This document shows positions 8,361 through 17,506 of a DNA stretch of 64,000 nucleotides, piece after piece; positions within the stretch are counted from its first letter, which is position 1, and each line of letters starts with the position of its first letter. A program made the position numbers and the translations under genes. Source of the DNA: Croceicoccus pelagius (GTDB taxonomy: Bacteria > Pseudomonadota > Alphaproteobacteria > Sphingomonadales > Sphingomonadaceae); contig NZ_LYWY01000030.1 in NCBI RefSeq assembly GCF_001661915.1, forward strand, positions 1 to 64,000, read 5' to 3'. The notes under the pieces are model-generated. The model was not told the origin of the DNA and ran no database searches. It saw only the letters and a list, made by a program, of their open reading frames with translations.

Positions 8361-9617
8361 TCAACCCGCCTGCTTCGCACCGAGCGTGAACTGCACGTGC
8401 AGGCTTTCGAGAGCATGGACCTGGAAATTCGCCATCCACTGCGGCGCAGGGTGCTTTTCGGACAGTCGCAGATCCTTCAGGCGCTCCAGCAGGCGCCGGA
8501 TCGCAACCCTCATTTCCATGCGCGCAAGCTGGTTGCCGACGCAAAAATGGATACCGCGGCCGAAGGCGAGGTGATTGCGGACACCTTTACGATCAATGTC
8601 GATGGTTTCGGGGCACTCCCATTTGGCCTTGTCGTAGTTCCCCGCGAGATAGCTCACCGCGATGATCGTATCCTTCGGGACCGGGAAACCGCCAATTTCC
8701 GTGTCTTGAGTGGTGTAGCGGTACTGCTGAGGCACAGGGGCATGCGCACGCAGCATCTCTTCGATGACGGCTGGAACAGCCTTTTCCTCGGTCATCACGC
8801 GCTCTTTCAGGGCGGGGTCCTTAAGGATCATCCACATTGCGCTTGTGATGCCGGTCGTGGTCGTTTCGTTTCCGGCCACAAGGATAAGTTGCGCTACCAT
8901 CAATAGCTGCCCCATGGTGAGGCGTTCGCCATCGACATCGGCATGGACCAGCCGTGAAATCAGATTGTCGCTGGGATTGGCCTCATAGTAACGCGCCCGC
9001 TCGGCGAGGTAATTCTGCATGTCGATCATGCGATCAGTCAGCATGAGCTCGCGATCCGGCGGGCAGTTCGGATCGTTGCGATCCACCCAGGCGTTCGACC
9101 AGAGTTTAAATTGCTCGTAGTCCTTGCGATCGACCCCCAGCTGATCCGAGATAATATACATCGGGAGATGGACTGCGAAACCGGCGCTGAGGTCAGTTTC
9201 GCCATCCTCGATGAAGCCGTCGATCAGGTCATCGATGATCGCCAGCGCATAGGGTTCGAGCTGCTTGGTGTAGCTTGGCGTGAAGACCTTATCGACAAGC
9301 GCGCGATGTAGCGTGTGCTCGGGCGGGTCGGCGAATGCCAGAACATGCTCTTCCGGCCATCCCCGCTCCTTGTATCGCCGGGCGACTTCTTCGGAAACCG
9401 AGGTTTTCCGGTTGATCATGATTGGCGTGCGGCTGGAAAAAATATCCGGATTGCTGTTGACGAAATTGATGTCCTCATAGCGACTTACCCAGACCATGCC
9501 GGTGCCCTCGTCGCGATAGACCGGAGCCTCCTCGAGCAGGCGGTTGAGGTGCGGAATAGGGCAGCGCTGCACCTCAGGGGACGCCCAGGTCCCAAAATCC
9601 TTCGCTGAAGATGTCAT
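8361..9617 (-). CDS. cytochrome P450, class I bacterial type
   Basis: This 418-residue soluble P450 has the oxygen-binding I-helix motif LVAGNETTTTG and the haem-ligand loop FGRGIHFCVGNQLARME with Cys359 as thiolate. An ExxR-type K-helix segment lies between them. The length is normal and there is no fused reductase. The same gene train encodes a [2Fe-2S] ferredoxin and a flavin ferredoxin reductase that can supply electrons, making a CamABC-like three-component system. A good ribosome-binding site (AGAGGAG) precedes the ATG. The family includes hydroxylases of terpenoids, steroid side chains and fatty acids. No signal peptide is seen, so it acts in the cytoplasm. Confidence 0.95.
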   Translation of the reverse strand: MTSSAKDFGTWASPEVQRCPIPHLNRLLEEAPVYRDEGTGMVWVSRYEDINFVNSNPDIFSSRTPIMINRKTSVSEEVARRYKERGWPEEHVLAFADPPEHTLHRALVDKVFTPSYTKQLEPYALAIIDDLIDGFIEDGETDLSAGFAVHLPMYIISDQLGVDRKDYEQFKLWSNAWVDRNDPNCPPDRELMLTDRMIDMQNYLAERARYYEANPSDNLISRLVHADVDGERLTMGQLLMVAQLILVAGNETTTTGITSAMWMILKDPALKERVMTEEKAVPAVIEEMLRAHAPVPQQYRYTTQDTEIGGFPVPKDTIIAVSYLAGNYDKAKWECPETIDIDRKGVRNHLAFGRGIHFCVGNQLARMEMRVAIRRLLERLKDLRLSEKHPAPQWMANFQVHALESLHVQFTLGAKQAG

Positions 9618-9758
9618 ATTCCGCTCCTCTTGCTCGGCCGCCGAATTTCAAATCGCCACTTAGGATAATGGCGGGTTCGGTCGTGCTTTGGAGCAAGAGC
9701 TAACAGACCATGCCAATCACTTCAGTCACCGAAGGGCGGGACAAGATCGGGGCATCTT

Positions 9759-10619
9759 CTAAAGCGGCGCAGACCGATAGATGTCGAGAATGACGTCGTC
9801 GATTTCGCGATCGGAAGAGTTCTTTGCCAGGTTCAGCATGTATCTTGCATCATCGCCAATGGGATAGCGCGTCGAAGGCGGATTTTCGCGCAAGGCCTCG
9901 ATTACCCCTGCCGCGGCCGCCTCCGGCGACGAGTATGTACCGTTGGCGAGCGCTTCATCGGCGCGATACTTCATCTGACGGTAGAGATCGCCATATCGTT
10001 CCGCCTGATTGGCTGACAGGTTGGCAATCGTGTGGCCGAGGTCCTCCTGGGTTCGCCGCATCATTGGCGTGTCGAGCGCACCCGGCTGGATCAGCACGAT
10101 CTCGACCCCCCAGCCCTGAGCTTCCTGACGCAGGACATCGGTAAGGCCCTCAAGAGCGAATTTCGACGCGACATAGGCGGCCATAACCGGGGTCGCCACC
10201 TTGCCGGAATAAGAACCAGTCAGGACCAGCCTGCCCCTCGTTTTGCGAAGATGCGGTATGGTCGCCTGGTAGATGGCGAGCGCTGCGCTACAGTTGATCT
10301 CGATTGTGCGTCGAAATTCTTCGATGGCGACCATTTCAGCGGGAGCGCATGGCGCAACCGCAGAGCAGACAACAACCGCATCAACCCGTGACAGCCGACT
10401 GGAAAGAGCCGCAATCCTTTCCTTCACCGCGACGGCATCGGAAAGATCGAGAGCCTCGACAGCCTCGCAGGAAGGGCAATCCGCAAGAAAGGGATCGATA
10501 GCAGCCCGGCGCGACACTGTAGCTGTGAGCGCATAGCCGGTATCAAGCAGCGCCCGCGCAACTGCCCTTCCCATCCCGCCATTCGCACCTATCAGCAATG
10601 CTGCAGGCTTGGCACTCAC
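9759..10619 (-). CDS. short-chain dehydrogenase/reductase (SDR 1)
   Basis: The 286-residue SDR has the cofactor-binding glycine motif as IGANGGMGRAVA, catalytic Ser in LVLTGSYSGK and Tyr-Lys in YVASKFALEG. The C-terminal extension (about residues 190-286) is longer than in classical 250-residue SDRs and includes the substrate loop PGALDTPMMRRTQ. Its ATG overlaps the stop of the upstream kinase gene. A 141-base gap separates it from the P450 gene downstream, the largest gap in this part of the train. The likely reaction is oxidation of a secondary alcohol, substrate unknown. Confidence 0.88.
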   Translation of the reverse strand: MSAKPAALLIGANGGMGRAVARALLDTGYALTATVSRRAAIDPFLADCPSCEAVEALDLSDAVAVKERIAALSSRLSRVDAVVVCSAVAPCAPAEMVAIEEFRRTIEINCSAALAIYQATIPHLRKTRGRLVLTGSYSGKVATPVMAAYVASKFALEGLTDVLRQEAQGWGVEIVLIQPGALDTPMMRRTQEDLGHTIANLSANQAERYGDLYRQMKYRADEALANGTYSSPEAAAAGVIEALRENPPSTRYPIGDDARYMLNLAKNSSDREIDDVILDIYRSAPL

Positions 10620-11728
10620 AGGCCTTCCCTGACCAGGGCAAGCGTTTCATGATCCTCGACTGCCGTCGAGACACGCAGCAAAGCTACTGCCAGCGTATCC
10701 CAGCCATAGCTGAGCGGTGGGCAGGTGAGCCAGCCAATATAGAGGGTCCACAGCGCTGCACGGCGATGCTCGCGCCACAGCATGTCCATATCGGGCGGAC
10801 TGACAAGGCCATTGGCGACAAGACAATCTCGATAATGCTCCAGCAAGTCTCGCTCGTGCACACGGCGCTGGGAGACTGAGAGGGACGTGTTGATGATGTA
10901 TGTGACATCGTGCAGGGCAAATCCCTTCACGCACAGCTGCCAGTCATGCAGTCCTACCGTGCCATCGGGCATCAGATAGGTGTTCCCGATGTGCAAGTCA
11001 CCGTGCAGCAAGGTTTGGGGCAGCTTCGATTGATGCAGCTTGTTTGCGCACATGCCCGCGAAAAGTTCACGTTCGCTGGTGCCCAAGCGCTCGAGAATTT
11101 CCCGCTTGAACTTGTGCTGCTGCAGTTCGCTTGCGATGCCCTTTTCCGGAATCACGCTGCGCATATGAGTTTCGACGCGCCCGGACAGGTGCGTCTCGAC
11201 CCAGGCAAGATCATCCTGGAATCGCTCGCTTTCCCAGAATTGCGCATGCAGCCGTGCGACAGTGGAGAGGATCCGTTTGACGTGGTCGAGCGCAATATCG
11301 TCCTGATTGCTCGGGAATCGCGCACCCCTTCTGGTGACGTCTTCCATCGCCAGGATGTATCGTCCGGTGGCCTCGTCGAAGTACCCTCCCAGCGCGAGCG
11401 GCGCTTCCAGCGAGAGTTCGGGACGAATGCGATTGTAGAAATCGACCTCGTTGTCGAACAACCCGGTGAGATTGCAAAACCACGCATCCGTTCCCTCGAC
11501 GCGCGGATCGAACGACAGCTTTAGGACTATGTCCTTCGGGAGCTCGCACGCGGGGTCGGAATAGGCCAATCGGGCGGTGGCCCGGGACGAGGTGGAAACA
11601 TCGCCCTCGCCGTACTCGTGTGCCCGGACGATTTCGACAGCGGTGACCAGTGCCTCGGGGTAGCGCCGGCGTACGATCCCGGTCATGAGTTCTGGCGTGA
11701 TATCGAAAGGAGAAAGAGGAATGTCCAT
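10616..11728 (-). CDS. ecdysteroid-kinase-like / aminoglycoside phosphotransferase-fold kinase
   Basis: This 370-residue protein has a protein-kinase-like fold with the catalytic loop LLHGDLHIGNTYLMPDG near residue 241 and the metal-binding segment GLHDWQLCVKG about 20 residues later. The DWQ form is the one seen in ecdysteroid-kinase-like and CHK-kinase-like families rather than in antibiotic kinases. Bacterial relatives are often found in steroid, terpene and aliphatic degradation clusters but their substrates are mostly unproven. Here it sits between SDR 1 and the SRPBCC gene, two bases from the latter. It may phosphorylate a hydroxylated intermediate, which could drive elimination or trap the compound in the cell. 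Confidence 0.8.
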   Translation of the reverse strand: MDIPLSPFDITPELMTGIVRRRYPEALVTAVEIVRAHEYGEGDVSTSSRATARLAYSDPACELPKDIVLKLSFDPRVEGTDAWFCNLTGLFDNEVDFYNRIRPELSLEAPLALGGYFDEATGRYILAMEDVTRRGARFPSNQDDIALDHVKRILSTVARLHAQFWESERFQDDLAWVETHLSGRVETHMRSVIPEKGIASELQQHKFKREILERLGTSERELFAGMCANKLHQSKLPQTLLHGDLHIGNTYLMPDGTVGLHDWQLCVKGFALHDVTYIINTSLSVSQRRVHERDLLEHYRDCLVANGLVSPPDMDMLWREHRRAALWTLYIGWLTCPPLSYGWDTLAVALLRVSTAVEDHETLALVREGL

Positions 11729-11730
11729 CG

Positions 11731-12168
11731 TTATTCAAAAAGGTCTGCAAGCAGGTCGAGGCTTGTCGCCAACAGGTCGTAGCGGCTTTTTTCAAAATCC
11801 TTCGCTTCGCCAGGCTGAAGCGGGGTGTCATAGGTCAGCGTTCGGACGACGAGAGTGGTATCGTCGGCCGTCACCGGATGGAGTTTCATCGCTCCCCTGA
11901 CATTGTAAACCGGCAATGGCAGCTCGCCGACAACATCGTATTCCTGATAGAACCTTCGATCATCCTGTGTCGTAAGAATTTCATCGAAGAACGAACCATC
12001 GCCATAAGTCACCCGGCGCTTGGTCCCGATCGTCAGCCCGGTGCCACCGGTGACGGCGATTTCAGGATTGTGTTCGATCCAGCGAGAATGGGATTCGAAG
12101 TCTCGAATAGCACCCCACACTTTCGCTACCGGAGCCTTGATCACCCTGCTTGCGGTTACCCTTGGCAT
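11731..12168 (-). CDS. SRPBCC (START/polyketide cyclase-like) protein
   Basis: The 145-residue protein has the helix-grip start SRVIKAPVAKVWGAIRDFESHSRWIEHNP and the central strand sequence GTKRRVTYGDGSFFDEIL typical of the polyketide-cyclase/dehydrase-2 group. It ends with the long C-terminal helix (LATSLDLLADLFE) that closes the hydrophobic pocket. Such proteins bind lipophilic ligands and in some pathways act as cyclases or dehydratases. It lies 27 bases from the SDR 2 gene. A ligand-binding or isomerising role in the same pathway is likely, but catalysis cannot be shown. Confidence 0.82.
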   Translation of the reverse strand: MPRVTASRVIKAPVAKVWGAIRDFESHSRWIEHNPEIAVTGGTGLTIGTKRRVTYGDGSFFDEILTTQDDRRFYQEYDVVGELPLPVYNVRGAMKLHPVTADDTTLVVRTLTYDTPLQPGEAKDFEKSRYDLLATSLDLLADLFE

Positions 12169-12195
12169 TGTATCATGTCCTTGATTCTTGGCACT

Positions 12196-12948
12196 TCAGA
12201 TTGCGGTCATCCCGCCGTCAACGACAAGCGACGAGCCTGTGATGAACGAAGCCTCGTCGCTTGCGAGAAACGATACGACGGCAGCAATTTCTTCGGGTCG
12301 GGCAAAGCGTTTCAAGGCGTGCTTGTCCGCCCAGGCTTTGTAAGTGCCTTCGTCCATGAAAGATTCAGCCAAGGGGGTGAGTACTCCACCCGGACAAATC
12401 GCATTGATTCTGATTCCGTGCGCGCCGTATTCCAGTGCCGCGCCGCGCGTCAGGCCGAGCATACCCGCCTTGGCGGCGGAATAGACCGACAGGTTCTCGA
12501 AGCCGATGAGCGCGCCGACCGAAGACATGTTGATGATCGACCCCGAACCCTCTGCCACCATGGATGGCAGGACCGCTTTCATCGTCGACCAGCATGATCG
12601 CAAGTTCACGTCCATGACACGCTGGTAATTCTCTTGATGGCCATCGGCGAGGAGAGCGAGTTGGCCGTCGATGCCGGCGTTGTTGACCAGAATATCGATC
12701 CGGCTCCACCGATCGAGCGCTGAACGGACGAACAGATCGACTTGCGTGTCATCGGCAACGTCTGCGATTTCGGCGACGGAAGAATCGCCGAGCTCGAGCG
12801 AAAGAGCCTGAACCTGTTCTGAAACGTCGACGCAGACAACTCTTGCGCCTTCGGCGGCCAACCGCCTGGCGGAGGCTTCACCGATGCCGCTCGCAGCGCC
12901 GGTTACGATCGCAACCCGTCCTGTAAGGCGTCCTGCAACTGACATCAT
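12196..12948 (-). CDS. short-chain dehydrogenase/reductase (SDR 2)
   Basis: This 250-residue classical SDR has TGAASGIGEASARRL for cofactor binding, NNAGIDGQLAL, catalytic Ser in IINMSSVGAL, Tyr-Lys in YSAAKAGML and the terminal DGGMTAI signature. Asp in CVDVSEQ at the end of the second strand suggests NAD(H) preference. Two ATGs lie at the start (12948 and 12945), and the first overlaps the SDR 3 stop. Alcohol oxidation in the catabolic pathway is the likely role. Confidence 0.9.
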   Translation of the reverse strand: MMSVAGRLTGRVAIVTGAASGIGEASARRLAAEGARVVCVDVSEQVQALSLELGDSSVAEIADVADDTQVDLFVRSALDRWSRIDILVNNAGIDGQLALLADGHQENYQRVMDVNLRSCWSTMKAVLPSMVAEGSGSIINMSSVGALIGFENLSVYSAAKAGMLGLTRGAALEYGAHGIRINAICPGGVLTPLAESFMDEGTYKAWADKHALKRFARPEEIAAVVSFLASDEASFITGSSLVVDGGMTAI

Positions 12949-13697
12949 CCAGTGGTCCAGCCTCCGTCAACAGCGTAGGCGCTGCCGGTTACGAAACTGG
13001 CCCCTTCGGACAAAAGGAACGCTATCACCGAAGCTACTTCTTCCGGCTTTCCGGGCCGGGGAATCGGCAATGCCTGCGCAAACTGGAGGATGGGCGCGAA
13101 GGCGTCGTCATCACCGTCTGGGCGGACCATCGGCGTATCGATCAAACCTGGATGCACCGAGTTTACCCGGATCCCGTCAGCGGCCAGGTCCAGAGCCGCG
13201 ACCTTCGTCATCCCCGTTACGGCAAATTTGCTACCCACGTAACCAATCGCACCAGGCGCTGCTTTTAGCCCGGCAACCGATGACACGTTAACGATCGAAC
13301 CGCCGCCTGCCTTGCGCATTGATGGGGTCACCGCTTTCATTCCAAGAAAGCAGGCGAGCTGATTGACTTCAAATATCCTGCGGAACGATTGCTCGTCGAC
13401 CTGGTCCAGCGGAGCTGGCGCGGCGGCAATCCCGGCGCAGTTGACCAAACCGGTCACCGGACCCGCAACGCTTTCGATTTTCGAGACGATGTCCCGCCAA
13501 TCGCCTTCTTGGGTGACGTCATGTGGGAAAAACGTCGCCCGTTCTTCGAGCTCCAACGCGAGTTCGGCGCCCTGCGCTTCCGAAAGGTCGGTAATTGCTA
13601 CCGTAGCGCCGGCCTCTATTGCCGCTCGAACAGTCGCGGCTCCGATCCCGCTCGCCCCGCCGGTGACAATGATGTTCCGGTCCGCAAGGTCCTGCAT
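12945..13697 (-). CDS. short-chain dehydrogenase/reductase (SDR 3)
   Basis: This 250-residue classical SDR has TGGASGIGAATVRAA, NCAGIAAAPAPLD, Ser in IVNVSSVAGL, Tyr-Lys in YVGSKFAVTGM and the C-terminal DGGWTTG. ITDLSEA points to NAD(H). The start is placed at the ATG at 13697 because AAAGGTAAGG precedes it. An in-frame upstream ATG would add 19 residues with no family match. It is similar in layout to SDR 2 but the two diverge enough to act on different intermediates. Confidence 0.9.
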   Translation of the reverse strand: MQDLADRNIIVTGGASGIGAATVRAAIEAGATVAITDLSEAQGAELALELEERATFFPHDVTQEGDWRDIVSKIESVAGPVTGLVNCAGIAAAPAPLDQVDEQSFRRIFEVNQLACFLGMKAVTPSMRKAGGGSIVNVSSVAGLKAAPGAIGYVGSKFAVTGMTKVAALDLAADGIRVNSVHPGLIDTPMVRPDGDDDAFAPILQFAQALPIPRPGKPEEVASVIAFLLSEGASFVTGSAYAVDGGWTTG

Positions 13698-13777
13698 ATC
13701 CTTACCTTTTCCGCTGATGCATATCCGACCGGGGGCGGGGTACGAACCTCGCACCCCGTCGAGCCCCTGTCGTCAAT

Positions 13778-16108
13778 TCAATATCGGAAGCTGAAGGATG
13801 CGCCGAAGGTCCGGGGTTCACCCGTAAAGCGAACAGCACCGTCTCCGGCAGAAGCGACCGAGTTCCAGTAGTACTCGTCGGTCAAATTGCGACCGTAGAT
13901 GCTTAGTCTCCAACCATTGTCGGAGATTAGCCCAACGCGGGCATCAAGTAGCGTGTAGGACGGCATCGCAAAATTTGCGGGCTCGCCAAGATCGGCGAAG
14001 GTGTTATCGCGATAAGTGACGCTACCTCCGATGAACGGTCGCACACTTCCGCTGGTCTGGAACTCGTACTCGGCATCGACATTTGCCGACCATGGCGGAG
14101 CGTAGTTAAATTCCTTGCCAGTGAAGTCTAGAGGTTGGCCGGCGAAATCGAACCCGACGTAGTTGCCAACCTCAGTCTTAATGTAAGTCGCGCCGCCCCT
14201 GATCGTCAAACCATCGACCGGCTCTGCCGTTATGTCGAACTCGAAGCCATCCACCGTCGACTCAGGAATATTGACGAGCGTGGCGGTAACCAGTGCACCC
14301 TGAAGAACCGGCAGGAACGAGAAAAACTGCTTGTCCTTGTAATCGTAGTGAAAAGCAGCGGCGTTGAGTTGAACGCGACCATCTGCAAGCGTCAGCTTCG
14401 CGCCCGCTTCATAGGACGTCAACTCCTCTTGCGTGACCGGCTGAATGACCGAATTGAACAGGTTGATGATGACAGGATATGTGCCGGCTTTATAGCCACG
14501 GCTTACCGATCCATAGAGCAGCACCTGATCCGATGGCTCGTAGCTAATAACTCCGCGCCAGGCGATGTTGTCCTCTTTCTGAGTCTGATCGGCAAACACC
14601 GGCAGGAAGGAGAAGTTCGGCGGACCATCATCGATAGTGATGCACCCGCCTGGAACGTACGCCGCAGCCAGGGCAGGGTTGATCCCTGCTACGATGAACT
14701 GGCTGATACCTCGCACTCCGGGATTCCCACCTTGATCGAAAGTGCAACCAAAGATCGACTGTTCGGTATCGGTGTAGCGGGCACCGGCGCTCAGGGTGAG
14801 ACCATCGACAATCTCGAAGTCGACATTGCCAAATACCGCCAGTGCTTTCTGGGTCAGATCGTAGCGCCATTCGGCAGGTGAATTGGGGGGAAACCCGGTG
14901 TAGCCGACATAGTCGTTGGCGACGCCTTCGGTGATGTCGTCATCGGCGTAGCTACCGCCAACGACAAACCGCACCCGTCCATCTGCAAAGTCGCCGGCGA
15001 GCCGGATCTCCTGGTTGATCGACTCGATATCAGCCTTCGATACGGCCGGCTGCATCGGAACGGCCGTGCCGTCCTGATCATGCGGGGACCGAAAGCGCGT
15101 ATCTATGTAGTTCGTAATCGACGTGAATGTCAGACTATCGGTTATCTCATATTCTGCTCTCAGGATCGCCTGAACGGTATGACTATCCGCCCGCGTGTCG
15201 AGACCTCGGTCGAAATCCGCATCGCGGGCATCATTAGGTTCGTTGCCAATATAGGATAGGAACGGACCTGCTGCAGGCGCGGCCGGATTGACGGGCGTGA
15301 ACAGAAACGCCTGCGCCTGCTGCTGCTCACTCTTGTCGTAGGAGGCATTGAGATTGAGCGCCACCGACAAACGATCAGTCGGTGTCCAGTCGAGTAGCAG
15401 CCTGCCTGCCACCTTATTCTGATCGCCGTTCTTCTCATCGTTGAGGAAATAGCCGCGCTGCCAGCCCCCAAACTGAGTAGTTTGCGCCGCCACTCGCGCT
15501 CGCAGCGTGTCGCTCAGCGGCCCGCTGACGTATGCCTCGGCGTTCGTTTCACCCCAGGTGTTGACATCGACCCGGAAACCCGCCTCGAGGGAAGATGTGG
15601 GTTTCGCCGCGATGACGTTAATCGATCCGCCGGTCGCATTCTGCCCAAAAAGGGTTCCCTGAGGTCCTTTCAAGACCTCGACACGCTCGACATCGAGAAA
15701 CATTGCTTGTCCCATGATTGGGTAAGGAATGGATGCCTCGTCGATGTAGGAACTGACAGTCGGAGGGGCGGAAGCCTGGAAGGAGTTGAAGTTTACGCCG
15801 CGCAGCGAAAACACCGGCGGCCCGAACACCGAGGTGGATGCAGTAAAGCCGGGAACGATGGCACCCAGGTCGGTGGCATCGACGACACCGGAAGCCTGAA
15901 GTGTTTCTGCGGTAGCGGCCACGACCGAAACCGGCACGTCGCTCAGCTTCTCTTCGCGCTTCTGCGCGGTAACGATTATCTCAAGACCGGTGCCGCTCTC
16001 GCTCGCCTGGTCGTCAGCCACGTCCTGAGCGAATGCGCTGACCGGAAAAGTGAACAGAGAACCCGCAAGTACCGTCCAAGCCACCGATACATAAAACTTT
16101 TGCTTCAT
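13778..16108 (-). CDS. TonB-dependent outer-membrane receptor of the catabolic island
   Basis: This 776-residue receptor has a signal peptide ending VSAFA-QD, a TonB-box-like stretch (LEIIVTAQKREEKLSDVPVS), a plug domain with the VERVEVLKGPQGTLFGQNATGG motif and a long beta-barrel ending in Phe-Arg-Tyr (ASFSFRY). Sphingomonads commonly place such receptors in catabolic islands to import poorly soluble substrates. It belongs to the same minus-strand train and has a strong AGGGAGGATG start. The ligand is not predictable, but its position between the SDR and ferredoxin-reductase genes ties uptake to the P450 pathway. Confidence 0.93.
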   Translation of the reverse strand: MKQKFYVSVAWTVLAGSLFTFPVSAFAQDVADDQASESGTGLEIIVTAQKREEKLSDVPVSVVAATAETLQASGVVDATDLGAIVPGFTASTSVFGPPVFSLRGVNFNSFQASAPPTVSSYIDEASIPYPIMGQAMFLDVERVEVLKGPQGTLFGQNATGGSINVIAAKPTSSLEAGFRVDVNTWGETNAEAYVSGPLSDTLRARVAAQTTQFGGWQRGYFLNDEKNGDQNKVAGRLLLDWTPTDRLSVALNLNASYDKSEQQQAQAFLFTPVNPAAPAAGPFLSYIGNEPNDARDADFDRGLDTRADSHTVQAILRAEYEITDSLTFTSITNYIDTRFRSPHDQDGTAVPMQPAVSKADIESINQEIRLAGDFADGRVRFVVGGSYADDDITEGVANDYVGYTGFPPNSPAEWRYDLTQKALAVFGNVDFEIVDGLTLSAGARYTDTEQSIFGCTFDQGGNPGVRGISQFIVAGINPALAAAYVPGGCITIDDGPPNFSFLPVFADQTQKEDNIAWRGVISYEPSDQVLLYGSVSRGYKAGTYPVIINLFNSVIQPVTQEELTSYEAGAKLTLADGRVQLNAAAFHYDYKDKQFFSFLPVLQGALVTATLVNIPESTVDGFEFDITAEPVDGLTIRGGATYIKTEVGNYVGFDFAGQPLDFTGKEFNYAPPWSANVDAEYEFQTSGSVRPFIGGSVTYRDNTFADLGEPANFAMPSYTLLDARVGLISDNGWRLSIYGRNLTDEYYWNSVASAGDGAVRFTGEPRTFGASFSFRY

Positions 16109-16212
16109 ACATCCTCCCTCTCTCGGTTCCGGTGTCCCGGATTTATCTGACAGCAGTGTAGGATCATGTGGTGAACCGGTATGTCCCTATGATAGGTGAC
16201 AATCCAAACAGG

Positions 16213-17445
16213 CTACTGGGAGACAGATTCTTTCAAGGGTATCGAGGCATCCGCCAGCCTGACCGGATCGATTTTGGTTCTCGACTCGATCAGTTTTCGA
16301 GCCTGGACGTAGTCCTTCGTGTTGTTGACGCAATCGATGGCCACGACCCGGCCATCTTTGCAATAGACAAGCGAGAACTTTGCTTCGGCAACCGATCCTC
16401 GCACTACGGCTTGATCATATTCGACCGAGAGACCGGCAGTCTGCAAACGGCAATCGTATTGATTGGACCAGAACCACGGGAGCGCATCATATGTCACGTC
16501 TTGTCCGCAGAGCACTTTCGCAACAGTGTTCGCCATGTCGCTCGCGTTCTGCACCGATTCAACTCTGAAGTGCCTACCCCCGGCCCAGGCATTGGCATAG
16601 CAGGCACAATCGCCGATGGAGAATATGCCGGCCACGCTCGTCCTACATTGCTTGTCAACGTCGATCCCGTTCTCTCCTGTGGCTCCGGTCCGCTTGACCG
16701 GTTCGACCGACGGAATAATTCCGATACCCACGATCACCATGTCGGCGGGGATATGGATTCCATCGGTCAACTCCACTCCCGAAACTTTGAAACCATCGCC
16801 GACGAGACGCTTCACACCCACGCCGAGCCGCAGATCGACGCCCTGCTTTGTATGCATGGATTGCACGAAATCGCTGATGGTTTCACCCGCCACGCGGGAC
16901 AGCACCCGCGGCAATGCTTCGACAAGGACGACTTCGCGTCCAATTTTGCGAAGTACGGCAGCTGCTTCGAGACCGACATAGCCGCCGCCAATGACGACAA
17001 TGCGATGGGCGCCAGAGCGCAGACTGGCTACAATGCGATCGACATCGGCGCGGCTCCGAACGCCATGTACCCCTTGGAGATGGGCTCCTGGGCAGCTCAG
17101 CATTCGCGGTTCGCCCCCCGCAGCCCAGACAAGCGACCCGTAAGCGAATCGTCTGTCGTCCTCCGAAATGGCGACATGGGATTCAGCGTCGATCGACACA
17201 ATGTTGCAGCCCAGTTCGATCTCGATTTTCTTGCTGTCCCAGAACTCAGCCGGTCGGATCAACAGGCGTTCAAAAGGCTTATCGCCAGCGAGATATTCCT
17301 TCGATAGCGGTGGCCGTTCGTATGGCGGTTCAGTGTCACGGCTCACCATAAGGATCGAGCCTTCAAAGCCAAACTGGCGGAGACTAATGGCTGCCTGGGC
17401 ACCGCCATGCCCCGTCCCGACTATTACAACGTCATACATTTTCAT
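16213..17445 (-). CDS. FAD-dependent ferredoxin reductase of the P450 electron chain
   Basis: The 410-residue flavoprotein has an N-terminal FAD Rossmann motif (VIVGTGHGGAQAAISLR) and PPYERPPLSKEYLAG, the signature of putidaredoxin-reductase-like enzymes. A second NAD-binding motif reads VVIGGGYVGLEAAAVL, and the FAD-contacting FSIGDCACY lies near residue 280. It should pass electrons from NADH to the [2Fe-2S] ferredoxin encoded 61 bases upstream. No other partner reductase is visible in the window. Confidence 0.92.
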   Translation of the reverse strand: MKMYDVVIVGTGHGGAQAAISLRQFGFEGSILMVSRDTEPPYERPPLSKEYLAGDKPFERLLIRPAEFWDSKKIEIELGCNIVSIDAESHVAISEDDRRFAYGSLVWAAGGEPRMLSCPGAHLQGVHGVRSRADVDRIVASLRSGAHRIVVIGGGYVGLEAAAVLRKIGREVVLVEALPRVLSRVAGETISDFVQSMHTKQGVDLRLGVGVKRLVGDGFKVSGVELTDGIHIPADMVIVGIGIIPSVEPVKRTGATGENGIDVDKQCRTSVAGIFSIGDCACYANAWAGGRHFRVESVQNASDMANTVAKVLCGQDVTYDALPWFWSNQYDCRLQTAGLSVEYDQAVVRGSVAEAKFSLVYCKDGRVVAIDCVNNTKDYVQARKLIESRTKIDPVRLADASIPLKESVSQ

Positions 17446-17506
17446 GGCAATCTCCGCCCAGCCAGCAGTTGGGATTTGTGCGAAGACAAACCCTCGGCTA
17501 GTCTTT

